From Acidovorax sp. DW039 (GTDB lineage Bacteria > Pseudomonadota > Gammaproteobacteria > Burkholderiales > Burkholderiaceae_C), in NCBI RefSeq assembly GCF_037101375.1, contig NZ_AP029019.1, positions 1,860,001 through 1,924,000 on the forward strand: DNA of 64,000 bases, given 5' to 3'. This document shows, piece after piece, positions 9,152 through 17,727 of this stretch. A program made the translations under genes and the position numbers. The notes beneath the pieces were generated by a model. It was not told the origin of the DNA and did no database searches. It saw nothing but the letters and a program-made list of their open reading frames with translations. Each line of letters starts with the position of its first letter. Positions within the stretch are counted from its first letter, which is position 1.

Positions 9152-10213
9152 TTACCCACCGTGCTTGTCCGCCTCAGAGGTAAACGCGTCGGCAAAAAAC
9201 TCCTCGGCAGGCAGCCCTCGCTGCTCGCTGTAGCTGGTGCGGGCAGATTCGACCACGATGGGGGCGCCACAGGCGTACACCTGGTAGCCAGACAGGTCTG
9301 CAAAGTCATCCAGCACGGCTTGGTGCACGTAGCCGGTACGGCCTGCCCAGGCGTCCTGGGGTAGGGCATCCGAAACGACCGGCACGTAGCGCAGGTGGGG
9401 CATCTGGGCCGCCTGCTCCAGTAGCCAGTCGTGCATGTACAGGTCTTCCGGGCGCCGTCCGCCCCAGTACAGGGTGGTAGGGCGCTGAATGCCCTTGAAC
9501 TGCATGTGCTCCAGCAGTGCCTTGATGGGCGCAAAACCGGTGCCTGATGCCAGCAGGATGATGGGCTTGTCTGAGTCTTCGCGCAGGAAGAAGCTGCCAA
9601 AGGGGCCTTCCACCCGCAGGATTTCCTTTTCCTTCATGGCTCCGAACACGTGGTCGGTGAACTTGCCACCGGGAAGGTGCCGGATATGCAGTTCAACCCC
9701 GGGGGCGTCACCTTGGGTGTGCGGAGCGTTGGCCATGGAGTAGGCGCGGCGGGCACCGTCGCGCAAGATGAACTCGATGTACTGCCCCGCATGGTAGCGG
9801 AAGGTATCGGCGGCTGGCAATTGCAGGCGCACCACCATCACATCGTGCGATTTTTTCTGCAGACTCGAAACGCGCACAGGCATCTTCTTGATGGGATACG
9901 CGCTCTCGTCCGTGACTTGGCGGGATTCCAGCACCACGTCTGATGTGGGCTGGGCGCAGCAGGTCAGCACCCAGCCTGCCGACTCCTCTTCTGCGCTCAG
10001 CGCTTTGGATTGATGGTCCGCATGCGTTACCGAGCCACTGACCTTTTTGCACTTGCAGGAGCCACACGCCCCGTCCTTGCAGCCATACGGAAGGCCGACT
10101 CCGCTGCGGATCGCTGCGGCCAGAATGGTTTCATTGCCCTGGCTCTGGAAGGCCCGTCCGCTGGGGTTCACGGTGATCTGAAAACCGCCTTGGGTATCGT
10201 GGGGTTGGGTCAT
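9152..10213 (-). CDS. 2Fe-2S ferredoxin / FAD / NAD(P)H oxidoreductase
   Basis: The 353-residue protein has three modules. An N-terminal plant-type ferredoxin domain carries Cys ligands in CKDGACGSC (about residues 45-53) and a fourth Cys in WVLTCC. An FAD domain follows with RAYSMANAP (the RxYS motif), then an NAD(P) domain with ASGTGFAPIKALLE. This layout is shared by reductases of phenol and benzoate oxygenases and by the AscD-type CDP-6-deoxy-glucoseen reductases, the usual automatic name in Comamonadaceae. No oxygenase partner is adjacent. It probably passes electrons from NAD(P)H to an unidentified acceptor in the cytoplasm. Start at the ATG at 10213, preceded by GAGGA. Confidence 0.9.
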   Translation of the reverse strand: MTQPHDTQGGFQITVNPSGRAFQSQGNETILAAAIRSGVGLPYGCKDGACGSCKCKKVSGSVTHADHQSKALSAEEESAGWVLTCCAQPTSDVVLESRQVTDESAYPIKKMPVRVSSLQKKSHDVMVVRLQLPAADTFRYHAGQYIEFILRDGARRAYSMANAPHTQGDAPGVELHIRHLPGGKFTDHVFGAMKEKEILRVEGPFGSFFLREDSDKPIILLASGTGFAPIKALLEHMQFKGIQRPTTLYWGGRRPEDLYMHDWLLEQAAQMPHLRYVPVVSDALPQDAWAGRTGYVHQAVLDDFADLSGYQVYACGAPIVVESARTSYSEQRGLPAEEFFADAFTSEADKHGG

Positions 10214-10351
10214 GTTGTGGGTATCCTCGGGATCTTTTGCGAATGGCGCCGATTTTGCCCGCAGAAACCGGACGGTACCGCCCAGAGGCCCTTTGCGCAG
10301 GTGAGGGATGCTTGCGCTGCCTGCCCGATCATTTTTCACCAGAAGGAAAGC

Positions 10352-11329
10352 ATGAGTTCCGTAGCCTTGTCCAGCGCACTCGGGGCATTGCCCGCCCGTT
10401 TTCGGCGTGAACGGTTATTGATTGTCGGTTGCGGCGATGTCGGCATGCGTGTGGCCCGTCATTTGGCGACCGGCCCGGGCGCTGGGCGTATGCGGGTTCT
10501 GGCCTTGACCTCTAACCCCACCCGCAAAGCGGAGTTGCGTCGTGCGGGGATAACCCCTTTGGTTGGCAATCTGGACGATGCCGCGTCCCTGCGCCGTCTT
10601 GCGGGGGTTGCCACCCGGGTGCTGCATCTGGCGCCTCCCCCGGGCGAGGGCGCAGGCCCGCACGCGTGGTGGCAGGACCCGCGAACGCGGGCACTGGCAC
10701 GGGTGTTCAGGCTGCGAGGGCAACCTGCCTCACTGGCCTATGCTTCTACAAGCGGTGTCTATGGAGACTGCGGTGGGGCGATTGTTCGCGAAGAGCGAAC
10801 GGTGGCGCCGTCCACCCCCCGGGCGCAGCGGCGGGTGGATGCGGAAGCCGTCATCCGGCACCTGGGCCGCGCTGGCGTGCGCGCATGCATCCTGCGCATA
10901 CCGGGCATTTATGCGCCTGACCGGGAGGGGGGAACCCCACGTGCCCGATTGCTCAAGGGCACTCCCGTGCTGAACCGGGAGGATGACGTTTTTACCAATC
11001 ACATCCATGCCGATGACCTGGCACGGGCATGCTGGGCTGCTTTGTGGAAGGGGCTGCCGCAACGCGCTTACAACGTGAGCGACGGGCACCACATGCGCAT
11101 GGGCGACTACTTTGACTTGGCCGCCGACCTGTATGGCCTGCCTCGGCCCCCTCGCATTGCGAGGGCGGCGGCTCAAGAACAACTGCCCGCGATGCTGCTG
11201 AGCTTCATGAGCGAATCCCGCCGCCTGGACAACCAGCGGATGGTGAAAGAGTTGGGGGTGCGCCTGGCTTTTCCATCGGTAGAGACGGGTTTGGCTGCAA
11301 GTGCGAAAGGGCCTGCTGGGGTTGCGTAA
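10352..11329 (+). CDS. NAD(P)-binding SDR/epimerase-like protein (YeeZ type)
   Basis: A 325-residue Rossmann-fold protein starting at the ATG at 10352 after AGAAGGAAA. The dinucleotide-binding loop is VGCGDVGMRV (about residues 24-33). A strand with YASTSGVYGD (about 130-139) corresponds to the serine/tyrosine active-site region of extended short-chain dehydrogenases, but the normal Tyr-x3-Lys pair is absent, as in atypical SDRs related to E. coli YeeZ. Role unknown. It is divergent from the ferredoxin reductase (138 bp gap) and convergent with the DUF4124 gene. Confidence 0.85.
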   Translation: MSSVALSSALGALPARFRRERLLIVGCGDVGMRVARHLATGPGAGRMRVLALTSNPTRKAELRRAGITPLVGNLDDAASLRRLAGVATRVLHLAPPPGEGAGPHAWWQDPRTRALARVFRLRGQPASLAYASTSGVYGDCGGAIVREERTVAPSTPRAQRRVDAEAVIRHLGRAGVRACILRIPGIYAPDREGGTPRARLLKGTPVLNREDDVFTNHIHADDLARACWAALWKGLPQRAYNVSDGHHMRMGDYFDLAADLYGLPRPPRIARAAAQEQLPAMLLSFMSESRRLDNQRMVKELGVRLAFPSVETGLAASAKGPAGVA

Positions 11330-11366
11330 GCCTCAACGGGGCAAAGCACAGTCAGCTTCTGACCCA

Positions 11367-12089
11367 TCAACAGGGGGCTTGCCCGCCCTTGGACTTGCAT
11401 GCGCTCCCGTTGCCTGGAAACTGGCCTGGGCCAGACCTTGGATACCGTGCCCCAGTGCTGTCGGTGCAGTAAAAAGAACTGCAGCCAGTGATGTAGGGTT
11501 GCTGCGGAGTGGGCGCTGGAGCAGGTGCGGGGTAGTAAGAGTGCCTGGGCGGCGTGACGACGATGCGGGGCTGGGCTGCCCGTGCGCGCTCCAGTTCGGC
11601 ATAGCCTTGGGGGCCCAGGCAGGCCAGGTCCATTTGCCGCTGGGCGGCGTCTGCTCTCACTTCCTGCTCGTAGGTGGTGCGCGAAAGGCTGCTGCTGAGA
11701 AGCTCGTAATTGCGCTTTGCCGTTGCGCATTCGGCGGAATTGGCATAGTCCTTGGGGGCGGCCGCCGCGCGGGCAGCCCGGATGCGTTCCTGGTTTGCAG
11801 CCCGTTGTGCCTCGGCGGCTTCTGCGGCGCTTTCAGCCTGCTGTCTTTGTTGTTTCAACTCCAGGGCACGCTCGGCGCTGCGGCGTTCCTGCTCAATTTC
11901 TTCCGGTGTCTTTTTGGCCTCCACCTCGTGGGTTTGAGTGCCAGAGGGGCACGCACCATCGGTGTAGGACACCTTTCCGGTCTTCGCGTCCGTACAGCGA
12001 ATCACTTGGCTGAGGCTGGGCTGGGCAAAGAGGGCGCATATCGCCAGTGCCGGTAGCAGTTTCCACGGTGTTGCGTTGCGGTGGTTCAT
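11367..12089 (-). CDS. Exported DUF4124-domain protein
   Basis: A 240-residue protein with a signal peptide (charged start, then a hydrophobic stretch ending PSLSQ at about residue 28). The DUF4124 domain follows, recognised by VIRCTDAKTGKVSYTDGACP, in which two Cys probably form a disulfide. A long Ala/Glu/Arg/Gln-rich helix predicted to be coiled coil spans about residues 58-115. The C-terminal part is Pro-rich and then Cys-containing (GCSSFYCTDSTG). DUF4124 proteins are periplasmic proteins of unknown role, common in betaproteobacteria. It is convergent with the preceding SDR gene (37 bp between stops). Confidence 0.88.
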   Translation of the reverse strand: MNHRNATPWKLLPALAICALFAQPSLSQVIRCTDAKTGKVSYTDGACPSGTQTHEVEAKKTPEEIEQERRSAERALELKQQRQQAESAAEAAEAQRAANQERIRAARAAAAPKDYANSAECATAKRNYELLSSSLSRTTYEQEVRADAAQRQMDLACLGPQGYAELERARAAQPRIVVTPPRHSYYPAPAPAPTPQQPYITGCSSFYCTDSTGARYPRSGPGQFPGNGSACKSKGGQAPC

Positions 12090-12253
12090 GGCTTTTGACG
12101 CGGCGGACGGTTGGGAGGAGCTTTGCTGCCAGTCTACGCTGGCTGTCGCAGCTGACTGAGGAGCGAATAAACATGTTCCTCATTCATCCATGACGCGCAG
12201 CTGCTGTGTTTGGTTGACCGCTGGACGCGTGGTTCCCCTGCCAAACCCCCATA

Positions 12254-12286
12254 AAAAAAGCGTCTCCCGTCGGGGAGACGCTTTTC
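12254..12286 (-). terminator. Rho-independent terminator of cheV
   Basis: A strong stem (AAAAGCGTCTCCC with GGGAGACGCTTTT, one unpaired G) with a tiny loop, followed on the minus strand by a run of seven T. It lies 19 bp beyond the cheV stop. Confidence 0.88.
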
Positions 12287-12304
12287 CAAGGGAAATCCCT
12301 GTAA

Positions 12305-13264
12305 TCAACGAGGCAAAACGCGGCGAATGGTCTCTGCCAGATCTTCTGCGACAAACTTTGCCACGTAACCGTCTGCGCCCACGCTGCGCACATGGTCTTC
12401 ATTGGCTGAGCCGGACAGGGATGAATGGATGACCACAGGCAACCCGTTGAAGCGGGCGTCCTGCTTGATGTTGCGGGTCAGTGTGAACCCATCCATTTCA
12501 GGCATTTCCAGATCCGTCAGCACCATGGCTACGCGGTCTGTCACCGATTTGCCTTCAGATTCTGCCGATTTCGCAATGGCGTTGAGGCGGTCCCAAGCTT
12601 CCTTGCCCGACTTGACCATTTCAAACGGGGCCTGGAGAACCTTCAGTTCCTGTTCAATCAGAGACCGCGCCACGAAGGAGTCGTCTGCGGCAAGGATGAT
12701 GGAGCCGGGCTTGAGCTTGAGCTTGGCGCCCACCTTTTCCTCGGTCACTTCGTGGCCGTCTGAAGGCGAAACCATTTGCAGGATGGCTTCCACGTCCAGC
12801 ACCTGAGCCAGACGGGACTCATCCGTGTTGCCGTCCAGGCGGGCAATGCTGGTCACCAGCTTGCCCTTGGCGCCACTGGTTTCGGCAGACAGAACCTGCT
12901 TCCAGTCCAGGCGAACGATGTCTTCCACCGATTCCACCGCAAACGCCTGCGTGGTGCGTGCGTATTCCGTCACCAGCATGATGTTGAGGCCCGTCTGGGG
13001 CTTGCAGCCGACGATGGAGGGGAGGTCCAGCACGGGGATCACCTGGCCGCGCAGGTTGACCACACCGAGGGAGTGGGCCGTGGTTCCCGCAATGGGGGTG
13101 ATGCTGGGCATGGCCACGATCTCACGGATCTTGAACACATTGATACCGAACAGCTCGGACTTGCCCAGCGCGTTGTCAATGCCCAGTCGGAACAGCAGCA
13201 GCTCGAACTTGTTCGTGCTGGTGAGGTTGGTCCGCTCGTCGATTTCCTGCTGTACTGCTTTCAT
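12305..13264 (-). CDS. cheV: Chemotaxis coupling/response protein CheV
   Basis: A 319-residue cytoplasmic protein with an N-terminal CheW-like coupling domain (about residues 20-170, with VVNLRGQVIPVLDLP) and a C-terminal response-regulator receiver (about 185-315). The receiver has the acidic pair after IILAADDS, the phosphorylatable Asp in VLTDLEMPEMDG and the conserved Lys region near the end. CheV links chemoreceptors to CheA and its phosphorylation helps adaptation. The gene stands alone here with its own terminator; a chemoreceptor gene lies 11 kb away. The ATG at 13264 is chosen over an upstream in-frame start as it gives the usual CheV length. Confidence 0.95.
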   Translation of the reverse strand: MKAVQQEIDERTNLTSTNKFELLLFRLGIDNALGKSELFGINVFKIREIVAMPSITPIAGTTAHSLGVVNLRGQVIPVLDLPSIVGCKPQTGLNIMLVTEYARTTQAFAVESVEDIVRLDWKQVLSAETSGAKGKLVTSIARLDGNTDESRLAQVLDVEAILQMVSPSDGHEVTEEKVGAKLKLKPGSIILAADDSFVARSLIEQELKVLQAPFEMVKSGKEAWDRLNAIAKSAESEGKSVTDRVAMVLTDLEMPEMDGFTLTRNIKQDARFNGLPVVIHSSLSGSANEDHVRSVGADGYVAKFVAEDLAETIRRVLPR

Positions 13265-13418
13265 GGTCGTGTCCTTCGCGCTGATACGCACGTTTACAAA
13301 TTCTAGAAGCAGTTAGGGTGGTATTGGGAGGGAAATTTTCAGGCTTAACCCCAATAACTGCGCTTTGGCTGGAGGATACGCCCGGCGCGGCGCCACATAA
13401 CCACCGCAGAGGTAACAG

Positions 13419-13449
13419 CCCGTCGAAAGCAGGTGGTTGCTTTCACGGG
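13419..13449. other. Strong hairpin between the FAH gene and cheV
   Basis: A 12-bp stem (CCCGT + GAAAGCA pairing with TGCTTTC + ACGGG, one bulged C) with a 6-base loop. It lies 40 bp downstream of the FAH-family gene and about 155 bp upstream of cheV. There is no T-run on either strand, so it may be an mRNA-end structure or a factor-binding site rather than a simple terminator. Confidence 0.5.
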
Positions 13450-13488
13450 CGTGGCATTTATGCATCAACCACGCAGGCTTGTCGGGCT

Positions 13489-14352
13489 TCAGCCGTCAAT
13501 AAGGTCCGGGTTCCAGGCAAATACGGTCTGCGTCTGGGTGCCCAGTTTTTCGATTCCCAGGGTCATGATGTCGCCAGGTTTCAGGAACTGAGGCTCCGGC
13601 TTTTTCCCCATACCCACGCCGGGCGGGGTGCCCGTGGTGATCAGATCGCCAGGCTCGAGCGTGACGAAGCGGCTCAGGTAGCTGACCAGTTGAGCCACGC
13701 CAAACACCATGGTGCGGGTATTGCCGGTTTGCTGGCGTACACCGTTCACGTCCAGCCACATGTCCAGATTCTGCGGGTCGCCCACTTCATCGGCCGTCAC
13801 CAGCCAGGGCCCGATGGGGCCGAACGTGTCACAGCCCTTGCCCTTGTCCCAAGTACCGCCACGTTCAAGCTGGTACTCGCGCTCTGAAATGTCGTTGACC
13901 GTGCAGTATCCAGCCACATGGTTCAGAGCCTCGGCTTCGCTCACATAGCGAGCCCGGCTACCGATGACGACACCAAGCTCCACCTCCCAGTCGGTCTTGA
14001 CCGAGCCTTGAGGCAGAACGACTGAATGGTTGCAGCCCACTGCGCAGTCCAGTGTCTTCGTAAACACGATGGGTTCCTTGGGCAGTGGCATGTTGGCCTC
14101 TGCGGCATGGTCTGCATAGTTCAGCCCAATCGCGAGAAATTTGCGCATTCCGCTCCATGGAACAGCCAGACGTTGCTGGGGCACGATGGGCAGTTTTGAC
14201 GCATCCAGTTGCGCCAGCGCTTGTAAACCTTGGGGAGACAAAGTGGCAGACGTGATGTCTGGCAACACGGCGCTCAAGTCACGTACGGTTCCATCCGTGT
14301 GCAGTAGCGCAGGCTTTTCTTGGCCTTTGGGGCCATGGCGCAAGAGTTTCAT
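13489..14352 (-). CDS. Fumarylacetoacetate hydrolase family protein
   Basis: A 287-residue enzyme of the FAH superfamily. It has a short N-terminal domain followed by the catalytic jelly-roll core with LNYADHAAE (about residues 80-88) and DWEVELGVVIG, whose Glu residues bind the metal, plus LEPGDLITTGTPPGVG near residue 240. Members act on 2-oxo or 2,4-dioxo acids as hydrolases, hydratases or decarboxylases; many of this size are labelled ureidoglycolate lyase or 2-keto-4-pentenoate hydratase-like without proof. It lies 181 bp downstream of the TRAP/xylonate operon on the same strand, so it could be a late gene of that pathway. Confidence 0.9.
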   Translation of the reverse strand: MKLLRHGPKGQEKPALLHTDGTVRDLSAVLPDITSATLSPQGLQALAQLDASKLPIVPQQRLAVPWSGMRKFLAIGLNYADHAAEANMPLPKEPIVFTKTLDCAVGCNHSVVLPQGSVKTDWEVELGVVIGSRARYVSEAEALNHVAGYCTVNDISEREYQLERGGTWDKGKGCDTFGPIGPWLVTADEVGDPQNLDMWLDVNGVRQQTGNTRTMVFGVAQLVSYLSRFVTLEPGDLITTGTPPGVGMGKKPEPQFLKPGDIMTLGIEKLGTQTQTVFAWNPDLIDG

Positions 14353-14533
14353 GGTGTGTGTTCTCCGTTCCTGATGGCATGCAAGGGCCGTGTTCACACA
14401 TGCCCATGGCAAGGCTGACGAATGTAACCTTATCGATGCGCCTGATGCGATCTCGCAAGCAATAGGCGCAATGGATGTGAAGCCCAAGTGCCAATGTGGA
14501 TAAGACCTTTTGTTGCAGCGCAGTTGACAGACT

Positions 14534-15814
14534 TCAATTGGCGAACCACCGCATCGGCACCGTCACCAGCGATGGAAACAGCACCATCAGGAACATCACC
14601 GCAAACTGCGCCACCATGAACGGGATCACGCCCCGCGTCACGTCGTCCATGCGCATCTTGCCCACGCCGGCCACCACGTTCAGCACGGTGCCGACCGGCG
14701 GAGTGATGAGCCCGATGGCGTTGTTGATGATGAACAGCACGCCGAAGTAGACCGGGTCGATGCCTGCGGCCTTCACCACCGGCATCAGCACGGGTGTGAG
14801 GATGAGGATGGTGGGGGTCATGTCCATGGCGGTGCCCACGGCCATCACCAGCACCATGATGGCGATGAGCAGCAGCGTGGGGTGCTCCATCAGCGGCTTG
14901 AGCAGGGCCACCAGTTGGCGCGGAATGTCCGCCACGGTGATGAGCCAGGCGCTGACCATGGCGGCGGCCACCAGGAACATGATCACGGCCGTGGTTTTGG
15001 CGGCGCTGGTGAACACCTCGGCCAGCTGGCGCCAGTGCAGCTCGCGGTAAACCACCGTTGCCACAAACAGGGCGTAAACCGCAGCCACCGCCGCCGCCTC
15101 GGTGGGCGTGAACACGCCCATCTTCAAGCCCACGATCACGATGACCGGCAGGAACAGCGCCCAGGTGGATTCCTTGAGCGCCTGCAGCTTCTCGGCGGTG
15201 GAGGCCTTGGGCGGTGGCGTGACGTTTTCGCGCTGCGACACCCAGTACCAGGTGACTGCAATCGCCAGGCCCATCAGCAGCCCCGGCACGATGCCCGCCA
15301 GAAACAGCTTGCTGATCGACACATTGGCCGCCACGCCAAACACCACAAAGCCGATGGAGGGTGGAATGACCGGAGCGATGATGCCGGCCGAGGCAATCAG
15401 CCCGCCCGCACGCGCCTTGTCGTGCCCGGCTTTGACCATCATGGGCAGCAGCAGGGCCGCCAGCGCTGCCGTGTCGGCCACGGCAGAGCCGGACAGCGCC
15501 GCCAGCATGCAGGCCGCGAGGATGGCCACAAAGCCCAGCCCGCCGCGCTTGTGCCCCACCAGCGTGAGCGCGAGCTTGACGATGCGCTGCGACAGCCCGC
15601 CCACGTTCATGATTTCGCCCGCCAGCATGAAGAAGGGCACCGCCAGCAGCGGAAAGCTGTCGGCGCCGTTGACGACGTTCTGCGCCAGGATCTGTGCGTC
15701 AAACAGGTCCAGGTGCCACATGAGGGCGACGCCGGACACCAGCAGCGCGTAGGCAATCGGCACGCCGATGGCCATGGCGGCCAGCAGGGAGCCGAGGAAG
15801 ATAAAAACGGTCAT
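14534..15814 (-). CDS. dctM: TRAP transporter large permease DctM
   Basis: A 426-residue membrane protein with the 12-or-so hydrophobic helices of the DctM family, the channel-forming subunit of TRAP symporters. Typical segments include LLAVPFFMLAGEIMNVGGLSQRIV (about residues 54-77) and IIAPVIPPSIGFVVFG. It is driven by a Na+ or H+ gradient and receives substrate from a periplasmic DctP protein. It is the last gene of the five-gene operon, 33 bp after dctQ. The catabolic genes in the same operon suggest that a sugar acid is transported. Confidence 0.95.
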   Translation of the reverse strand: MTVFIFLGSLLAAMAIGVPIAYALLVSGVALMWHLDLFDAQILAQNVVNGADSFPLLAVPFFMLAGEIMNVGGLSQRIVKLALTLVGHKRGGLGFVAILAACMLAALSGSAVADTAALAALLLPMMVKAGHDKARAGGLIASAGIIAPVIPPSIGFVVFGVAANVSISKLFLAGIVPGLLMGLAIAVTWYWVSQRENVTPPPKASTAEKLQALKESTWALFLPVIVIVGLKMGVFTPTEAAAVAAVYALFVATVVYRELHWRQLAEVFTSAAKTTAVIMFLVAAAMVSAWLITVADIPRQLVALLKPLMEHPTLLLIAIMVLVMAVGTAMDMTPTILILTPVLMPVVKAAGIDPVYFGVLFIINNAIGLITPPVGTVLNVVAGVGKMRMDDVTRGVIPFMVAQFAVMFLMVLFPSLVTVPMRWFAN

Positions 15815-15847
15815 GGAAGAACGCTCCAGGTCATTGCGGTGGGCGGC

Positions 15848-16417
15848 TCACTGGCGCGAGGCCGTGGGCGCGGGGGCTGCGTGGGGCAGTTGGCTGCCCA
15901 CGGCGGCCAGTTCTTCGGACTCGGAGATCTGCACCAGTTCGCTGTCCGGCATCTGCCCTGACACAATGCGCCACAGGTCCAGCGCCAGCAACAGGCCCGC
16001 CGCCACGGCAAACACCACGCCGGACGCATAAAAGATGGCCATGGACGCACCGGTGACCGGCGCATCCACATCCCAGTTGATGCGCGCCTGCGCCAGTGCG
16101 CCGCTGAACAGCAGCCAGGTGCACCAGATCATCAGCGCGTAGCTCAGGGCCAGGCAAATGCGCTGGCCCAGCGGTGGCAGGCGCGCCAGCAAAAAGTCCG
16201 TGCCCAGGTGGCCCCGCTCGCGCACCGCCACGATGGCGCCCAGGAAGGTGATCCACACGAACAGCCAGCGCGAGACCTCCTCGCTGATGGCAATGCCGGA
16301 GTTGAACGCATAGCGCAGCACCACGTTGCCGAACACCATGGCCACCATCACGGCCAGCGCCAGGGCGATGAGCAGGTTGATGGCGCGGCAGCAGCGGTCG
16401 ATGAAGGCATTGAGCAT
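15848..16417 (-). CDS. dctQ: TRAP transporter small permease DctQ
   Basis: A 189-residue protein with four predicted membrane helices (around residues 13-33, 48-66, 85-107 and 127-150), the standard DctQ layout. It holds the motif RYAFNSGIAISEEVSRWLFV typical of the family. It forms a complex with DctM. Residues after about 160 are a polar Ala/Glu-rich tail somewhat longer than usual. It lies 26 bp after xylX and 33 bp before dctM. Confidence 0.94.
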   Translation of the reverse strand: MLNAFIDRCCRAINLLIALALAVMVAMVFGNVVLRYAFNSGIAISEEVSRWLFVWITFLGAIVAVRERGHLGTDFLLARLPPLGQRICLALSYALMIWCTWLLFSGALAQARINWDVDAPVTGASMAIFYASGVVFAVAAGLLLALDLWRIVSGQMPDSELVQISESEELAAVGSQLPHAAPAPTASRQ

Positions 16418-16443
16418 GGGTGTCTCCTGTTTTTCTTTTTGAC

Positions 16444-17673
16444 TCAGAGTGCGGTGTCCTGCAGCAACCCGCGCTGCGCCAGGTTGGCCATGAAGGCGCG
16501 CAGGCCAAAGCGCCAGGGCGGCGCGGCCTCGCTGTGGGTCACGCGGTTGTGCAGGCCGCCCAGCCAGGCGCTCTGGATGGACACCAGGTCGCCCAGGTGG
16601 TGGGTGAAGCCGCCACCCGGCTGGTCGCGGTCTTCGATGGGCGCGAACAGCGTGCCCATGAACAGCATGAACCCATCCGGGTACTGGTGCGCGGCCAGCG
16701 TCTGTGCCACCAGGTCGGTGGGGTCGCGGCTGATGCTGGCCATGGTGTTGATGCCGCGCAGCTCAAAGCCGTCCGTGCCCGCCACGCGCAGGTGCACGGT
16801 TTCATTGCGCACCTGTTCCAGCCCGAAGCTCGCGTCGAACAGGCGGATGAACGGGCCCAGCGCGCACGATGCGTTGTTGTCCTTGGCCTTGCCCAGCAGC
16901 AGGGCGCTGCGGCCCTCGATGTCGCGCAGGTTCACGTCGTTGCCCAGCGTGGCGCCCACGATCTGGCCCCGGCTGTTCACGGCCAGCACCACCTCGGGCT
17001 CGGGGTTGTTCCAGGCCGAGTCGGAGCGGATGCCAATGTCGTCGCCGCAGCCCACCGAGGCCAGCACGGGCGCCTTGGTGAACACCTCGGCATCGGGGCC
17101 AATGCCCACCTCCAGGTACTGCGACCACAGGCCTTTGTCCTGCAGCAGCGCCTTCAGGCGCATGGCCTCGGGCGAGCCGGGGCGGATGTCGGCCAGGTTC
17201 TCACCAATGAGGCCGATGACCTGGCCGCGCAGGCCCTGCGCGCGGGTCGCGTCGCCGCGCGCCTGTTCTTCGATCACGCGCTCGATCAGGCTGGCCGCAA
17301 ACGTCACGCCCGCAGCTTTCACCACCTGCAAATCGCACGGGGCCAGCAGCCAGGGACGGGTGGTGTCGCGCGCGCCGGGTTGGCTGTTGGCCAGCAGGTC
17401 TTGCACGCAGCACAGGTACTGGCCCGTGGCGGTGCGCGCAGCCTCGGCAGGCGCCAGGGTGTCGAGCAGCGTGCTCATGGTGGGGTAGTGCGCGCTGAGG
17501 TCAACAACACCTTCGGGCCGCAGTGCCACTACCGCGGGGCCAGGAACGGCGCCACTGGGCACCCACACGCGGCCGACCAGTGTGCCTTGCAGGCCATCGT
17601 CGGGGAGCACTTGCAACGCGGCTTGGGGCGCACGGGCCCGTTCGGCAACTGCCGCTGCCGTCATGTTGTTCAT
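16444..17673 (-). CDS. xylX: 2-keto-3-deoxyxylonate dehydratase-like FAH-family enzyme (XylX type)
   Basis: The 409-residue protein belongs to the larger FAH-superfamily type that includes Caulobacter XylX, which dehydrates 2-keto-3-deoxy-D-xylonate to alpha-ketoglutarate semialdehyde in the Weimberg pathway. The stretch LQVVKAAGVTFAASLIERVI (about residues 113-132) and NNPEPEVVLAVNSRGQIVGA (about 225-244, metal-binding Glu residues) are characteristic. It sits immediately downstream of the xylD-like gene (54 bp), the same step order as in the pathway. Assignment is from remembered family motifs plus context; an arabinonate-derived substrate is possible. A second start four codons in (ATG at 17664) is equally plausible. 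Confidence 0.82.
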   Translation of the reverse strand: MNNMTAAAVAERARAPQAALQVLPDDGLQGTLVGRVWVPSGAVPGPAVVALRPEGVVDLSAHYPTMSTLLDTLAPAEAARTATGQYLCCVQDLLANSQPGARDTTRPWLLAPCDLQVVKAAGVTFAASLIERVIEEQARGDATRAQGLRGQVIGLIGENLADIRPGSPEAMRLKALLQDKGLWSQYLEVGIGPDAEVFTKAPVLASVGCGDDIGIRSDSAWNNPEPEVVLAVNSRGQIVGATLGNDVNLRDIEGRSALLLGKAKDNNASCALGPFIRLFDASFGLEQVRNETVHLRVAGTDGFELRGINTMASISRDPTDLVAQTLAAHQYPDGFMLFMGTLFAPIEDRDQPGGGFTHHLGDLVSIQSAWLGGLHNRVTHSEAAPPWRFGLRAFMANLAQRGLLQDTAL

Positions 17674-17727
17674 GGAGAGTCCTTTTGAAAAAAGCCGGGT
17701 GAGCGCGAGTGCCTCACCTGGTCGTTG

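Noticed and set aside
13360..13385. A half-match to the repeat arm (AACTGCGCTTTGGCTGG)
   Set aside because: No matching second arm is present and the similarity is within chance for a GC-rich genome.
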